Part shown: positions 12,698 through 13,322 of the stretch, piece after piece
How positions within the stretch are numbered: position 1 is the stretch's first letter
Layout of the letters: each line of letters starts with the position of its first letter
Source: Demequinaceae bacterium
Lineage (GTDB): Bacteria; Actinomycetota; Actinomycetes; Actinomycetales; Demequinaceae
Assembly (NCBI GenBank): GCA_011524475.1
Contig: WTKG01000035.1
Coordinates: 1-13,322 of the forward strand
Direction of reading: 5' to 3'
DNA length: 13,322 nucleotides
Program-made: the position numbers and the translations under genes
The notes under the pieces: generated by a model
Databases searched by the model: none
Told to the model about the DNA's origin: nothing
Seen by the model: the letters and a program-made list of their open reading frames with translations, nothing else

Positions 12698-13322
12698 TTA
12701 CTCAAGCGCGTCAAGCCAGTCGGACCAAAAAGCCTTCCATGCGTCCGTCGCCCCAAAAGAAGGAATCTTCGAGTGAGAAATAGTGAATTTTACGCCTGAG
12801 GACGCAGGGTAGAAGCCCACCAGAAGCTCTCCACACACGTCACCAGATTCTGCATCGGTGAGAGAAAACCGTGGCGATTTCACGCCCTCACGTGAGAGGC
12901 GGGTGGCCACCATAGACGTGAATAAGGCCTGCCTGGTGTCGTCTTCCTCCACAAGCGCGCGGAGTTCATCTGGTCTCATAGTTAGCGTTCTACTGCGTGA
13001 AACGGTGAAGGTTCCATCTGGCATTTGACCAGGGAGGCGTGCACCAGTGATCCGTTCGTAGCCAACAGTGATGCCTTGCGACCACCAAGGCGACACCTCG
13101 TGGGTCGCAGCCAGCCACGCAGCGATATCAGGGTGCTTCGCTTCCCTGCCCGGCCCGGAATCAATCACTGCCACCCACTCGTCCCATCCCCGCCCGGTAG
13201 CGTCTCGAACAGCCTTGTCTGCGACTTCAGGTTCGGAAACCCAATGAGGGCGAGACGTGGATTGGACCTGCGCAGAAAGAAGAGCGCGGCGAGCAGCGTT
13301 ATAGCGTTCACCTGTTCTGTGC
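12698..13322 (-). CDS. Uncharacterised DUF4287/SRPBCC-like protein, C-terminal 207 residues (partial)
   Basis: The frame is open to the right edge, so the N-terminus is missing; 207 residues are visible. The order is a helical basic segment (HRTGERYNAARRALL), then a module of the form T-G-R-x-W-x-E-W-x-x-x-I-D...HPDIAAWL...WW-x-Q-x-I-T-V-G-Y-E (about 42-92), often annotated as DUF4287. A second part follows, resembling a divergent SRPBCC/AHSA1-like fold and ending KFTISHSKIPSFGATDAWKA plus FWSDWLDALE. The trp-rich central module and the H-S-K-I strand are the most recognisable parts. The function is unknown; SRPBCC folds often bind small hydrophobic ligands. A GTG within the frame at 13172-13174 should not be taken as the start, because family-like sequence continues upstream of it. 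The gene converges on clpC. Confidence 0.75.
   Translation of the reverse strand, partial: HRTGERYNAARRALLSAQVQSTSRPHWVSEPEVADKAVRDATGRGWDEWVAVIDSGPGREAKHPDIAAWLAATHEVSPWWSQGITVGYERITGARLPGQMPDGTFTVSRSRTLTMRPDELRALVEEDDTRQALFTSMVATRLSREGVKSPRFSLTDAESGDVCGELLVGFYPASSGVKFTISHSKIPSFGATDAWKAFWSDWLDALE

Noticed and set aside
1..13322. tRNA, rRNA, CRISPR array, insertion sequence, phage or toxin-antitoxin genes
   Set aside because: No cloverleaf, spaced repeats, transposase motifs or terminal inverted repeats were seen; gene content is core housekeeping throughout.

Overview
The window looks like core chromosome of an actinomycete (Actinomycetota) with moderately high G+C. The evidence is the gene content and order: a GlxR/Crp-type regulator next to nth, a RidA protein behind a 50-residue DUF4177 protein, a GlnR-like orphan regulator, a DUF4395 and a DUF2516 protein, a YgfZ protein, Dtd, and a ClpC of the actinobacterial type. 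Genus cannot be fixed from the sequence; an Actinomycetaceae- or Corynebacteriales-like genome is possible. No rRNA, tRNA, CRISPR array, insertion sequence or phage gene was seen. Genes are tightly packed and no gap exceeds about 100 bases.

Left block (1-3528): the N-terminal part of a PonA2-like class A penicillin-binding protein (minus, cut by the left edge); a divergent pair DUF4177-RidA (plus); a 128-residue unknown protein translationally overlapping a Crp/GlxR regulator (minus); and endonuclease III (plus). From memory this follows the Mycobacterium tuberculosis order ponA2 / Rv3678A / Rv3678c / crp / nth, without whiB4 between the first two.

Middle (3551-5620): an NhaA sodium/proton antiporter and a GlnR-like OmpR-family regulator, both minus. 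The regulator ends in a clear rho-independent terminator.

Right block (5658-12624): one long plus-strand run: a polytopic membrane protein, a membrane-anchored thioredoxin-like (ThiX-type) protein, DUF4395, an unlisted 36-residue membrane microprotein, a nitrobindin/FABP-like protein, YgfZ, DUF2516, D-aminoacyl-tRNA deacylase and ClpC. The first part matches, as I recall, the mycobacterial Rv0818-Rv0813c neighbourhood, but the sulfurtransferase and SseC/DUF1416 genes usually found there are absent. The likely themes are thiol/heme redox housekeeping, iron-sulfur cluster support (YgfZ), translation quality control (Dtd) and protein quality control (ClpC). The right edge holds the 3' part of an uncharacterised DUF4287/SRPBCC-like protein (minus).

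I did not find a convincing undescribed system. The points most worth a second look are regulatory and small-scale: a ClgR-like box upstream of clpC, two leaderless-type promoters sharing an 8-bp word, stop codons placed in the loops of 3' hairpins, the 36-residue microprotein coupled to the nitrobindin-like gene, and altered ligand residues in the Crp and nitrobindin-like proteins.
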